A DNA stretch of 6,685 nucleotides from CG10-46-32 sp964606465 (lineage in GTDB: Bacteria > Patescibacteriota > Patescibacteriia > UBA2169), in contig CAZSGI010000037.1 in NCBI GenBank assembly GCA_964606465.1, positions 1-6,685 on the forward strand. Reading direction: 5' to 3'. Below the pieces are notes generated by a model. The model did not search any database. It saw only the letters and a program-made list of their open reading frames with translations, and was not told the DNA's origin. Shown here piece by piece: positions 5,655 through 6,685 of the stretch (within the stretch, counting starts at the first letter, position 1; every line of letters starts with the position of its first letter). A program made the translations under genes and the position numbers.

Positions 5655-6050
5655 TTGACTACCATGGAGTACGCAACAATTGCCAGACAAAATTTTTCTG
5701 TGTGGAACGAGGCGCTGCGGAGCGGAGACCCCCGAAAGGTGGCGGCGCTGTACGCGGACGGGGTAACGTTTTTGCCCACGGTCTCGGGCGAATGCAAGCG
5801 CGGGAGAGCTGCAGCCGAGGGGTACTTTGCGCATTTTCTTGCGAAGCGCCCGTCCGGAACCGTTGTCCAAGACGAGGTGCAGCCGCTCGGGCCGGATTGC
5901 TACGTCCACTCCGGCAGGTACGACTTTGAAGTCGGCCCGGCCCAAAGCCGCTCTGTTGTTGAAGCGAGGTTCACCTTTGTGTGGTGCCGGAACGCCCGGG
6001 GGGAGTGGGAGATACTCCACCACCACTCATCGGCACGGCCGGGAGAATAG
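5655..6050 (+). CDS. NTF2-like protein, CaMKII association-domain / SgcJ-EcaC type
   Basis: The 131-residue soluble protein, with no signal peptide, has the pattern of the NTF2-like family related to the association domain of calcium/calmodulin-dependent kinase II. An N-terminal helix (WNEALRSGDPRKVAALYA, 17-34) is followed by the conserved FLPTVS (39-44), YFAHFL (57-62), a YDFEVG strand (89-94), ARFTFVW (104-110) and the family end motif HHHSSARP (122-129). Members usually form dimers or rings. Some bind small ligands, but the substrate cannot be read from sequence, and the database label oxidoreductase is weakly founded. TTG 5655 is chosen because AGGGG at 5644-5648 is 6 bases before it; ATG 5664 is the alternative and loses three residues. 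It lies 9 bases after atpC and is probably co-transcribed. A functional link to ATP synthase is not established. Confidence 0.85.
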   Translation: MTTMEYATIARQNFSVWNEALRSGDPRKVAALYADGVTFLPTVSGECKRGRAAAEGYFAHFLAKRPSGTVVQDEVQPLGPDCYVHSGRYDFEVGPAQSRSVVEARFTFVWCRNARGEWEILHHHSSARPGE

Positions 6051-6053
6051 AAA

Positions 6054-6086
6054 GAAGCCCGGCGGAAGTGAGTCCAGTCGGGCTTC
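6054..6086 (-). terminator. Intrinsic terminator of the minus-strand gene in the convergent gap
   Basis: GAAGCCCG (6054-6061) pairs with CGGGCTTC (6079-6086), giving an 8-bp GC-rich stem around a 17-base loop. Read on the minus strand, the stem is followed by TTTCTATTCT, a T-rich tail, and lies 40 bases after the TAG of the exported-protein gene. In the plus direction the stem is followed by GGGGTGCGGG, so it would be a poor terminator there, although it begins only 3 bases after the NTF2-like stop and may still help to end that transcript. The rest of the 75-base gap shows nothing clear. Confidence 0.65.
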
Positions 6087-6125
6087 GGGGTGCGGGATGC
6101 AAGGAGCGGCGGAAAGAGCTTGGCG

Positions 6126-6685
6126 CTATTTCCGCTTTTTGATGCTGATGAGCCGGGCGCTGTACCGCTCAAGGTCCGGCGCTATCAGCACGATGCCGTC
6201 CCGTTCTTTCGCGACGAGCGCGCGGTACCGGACAGCCACCGCTGCCGTGTCCCCGGGCGCGTAACCCAGGAGTTGGCTCCAAATGGCCGGGAGATTGTAC
6301 CTGTGCTGGGTATTGGCGTCGTCCACAGCGATGGTGACGATGGGCGGCATGCCCACAGCTTCAGAGTACACGGCGTGGTCTGCGGCGATGGTGCCCTTGA
6401 AGTGGTGTTCGGCGCCAGTGTCGCCGAGCCACCAGTCGTCGGTCATCTTCCAGACGAAGCGGATGCGCGGGTCTGGATTCATCTCCACGCCGATCACCAC
6501 GCTGTCCTGCGGCACAACCGTGACCCCGAGCAGGCTTTTGGGGAACGCGTAGGTCGCGGTGTCGTGTGTGGCCGTGATGTTCTTCGCGGTTACGTGCGTG
6601 ACCTTGGCGCGCACGTGCAGGAGTAGGTCAGCGCTGGCCTGGTTCGCGAAGGCCACGCAGGTGATGATGACGGCGAGCAGCGCCA
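6126..6685 (-). CDS. Exported protein of unknown function (5' partial)
   Basis: The minus-strand frame is open from the right window edge to a TAG at 6128-6126, giving 185 visible residues. The first 18 (ALLAVIITCVAFANQASA) look like the hydrophobic core and AxA cleavage site of a Sec signal peptide, with cleavage before Asp19. A Cys within it is preceded by Thr, which is a poor lipobox. A GTG at 6656 could be called as a start but would cut the signal peptide in half, so the true start is outside the window. The mature part is rich in alternating Val/Thr strands, has a Trp/His-rich patch (DDWWLGDTGAEHHF) and ends in a basic KKRK. I recognise no family. It converges on the ATP synthase operon and has its own terminator. 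The opposite-strand frame is Arg/His/Val-rich, as expected for a shadow. Confidence 0.7.
   Translation of the reverse strand, partial: ALLAVIITCVAFANQASADLLLHVRAKVTHVTAKNITATHDTATYAFPKSLLGVTVVPQDSVVIGVEMNPDPRIRFVWKMTDDWWLGDTGAEHHFKGTIAADHAVYSEAVGMPPIVTIAVDDANTQHRYNLPAIWSQLLGYAPGDTAAVAVRYRALVAKERDGIVLIAPDLERYSARLISIKKRK

Noticed and set aside
5154..6026. Long minus-strand open frame of 290 codons across the repeat, atpC and the NTF2-like gene
   Set aside because: It is antisense to two well-supported genes, its product is Arg/His/Pro-rich without any recognisable motif, and it runs through the palindromic repeat. It is a shadow frame.
6090..6626. Plus-strand open frame of 178 codons opposite the exported protein
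   Set aside because: Its composition (Val, Gly, Arg, His) is typical of an antisense shadow. The minus frame has a signal peptide and a correctly placed terminator.
6126..6656. GTG at 6656 as the start of the minus-strand gene
   Set aside because: The frame stays open to the window edge and the residues upstream complete a signal-peptide core, so the start lies outside the window.

Overview
The window is the distal part of a bacterial F1Fo ATP synthase operon. It is followed by one small co-oriented gene and by a convergent gene cut off by the right edge. All eight synthase genes on the plus strand follow the classical bacterial order: atpB (a, only its 3' end), atpE (c), atpF (b), atpH (delta), atpA (alpha), atpG (gamma), atpD (beta) and atpC (epsilon). 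All motor and catalytic motifs that I could check are intact: the c-subunit carboxylate, the alpha and beta P-loops, the beta catalytic Glu and the alpha arginine finger. This looks like a working enzyme.

The host is a bacterium of moderately high GC. There is no rRNA or marker gene for firm placement. A minimal 73-residue c subunit, a delta subunit cut to 129 residues, a short 455-residue beta and the style of the b subunit resemble what I remember of Patescibacteria/CPR (Parcubacteria-like) genomes. I treat that as a moderate-confidence inference only.

Layout: 1-102 end of atpB; 123-344 atpE behind the best Shine-Dalgarno site of the main operon; 349-387 a strong intercistronic RNA hairpin; 408-2849 atpF, atpH and atpA, tightly packed; 2862-3749 atpG, starting at GTG; 3760-3775 a tandem octamer touching the atpD start; 3776-5143 atpD; 5152-5211 a REP-like repeat that can fold into a three-way junction and supplies the atpC ribosome binding site; 5217-5645 atpC; 5655-6050 an NTF2-like (CaMKII association domain / SgcJ-EcaC type) gene 9 bases behind atpC; 6054-6086 a terminator hairpin best oriented for the minus strand; 6126-6685 a minus-strand exported protein of unknown function, with its 5' end outside the window.

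The Fo proteins (a, c-ring, b) move ions through the membrane. Gamma and epsilon form the rotor shaft, alpha3beta3 makes ATP, and b with delta hold the stator. The points most worth a second look are the non-coding elements between cistrons (hairpin after atpE, octamer before atpD, cloverleaf repeat before atpC), the shortened delta, and the NTF2-like cistron appended to the operon. I found no clearly new multi-gene system.
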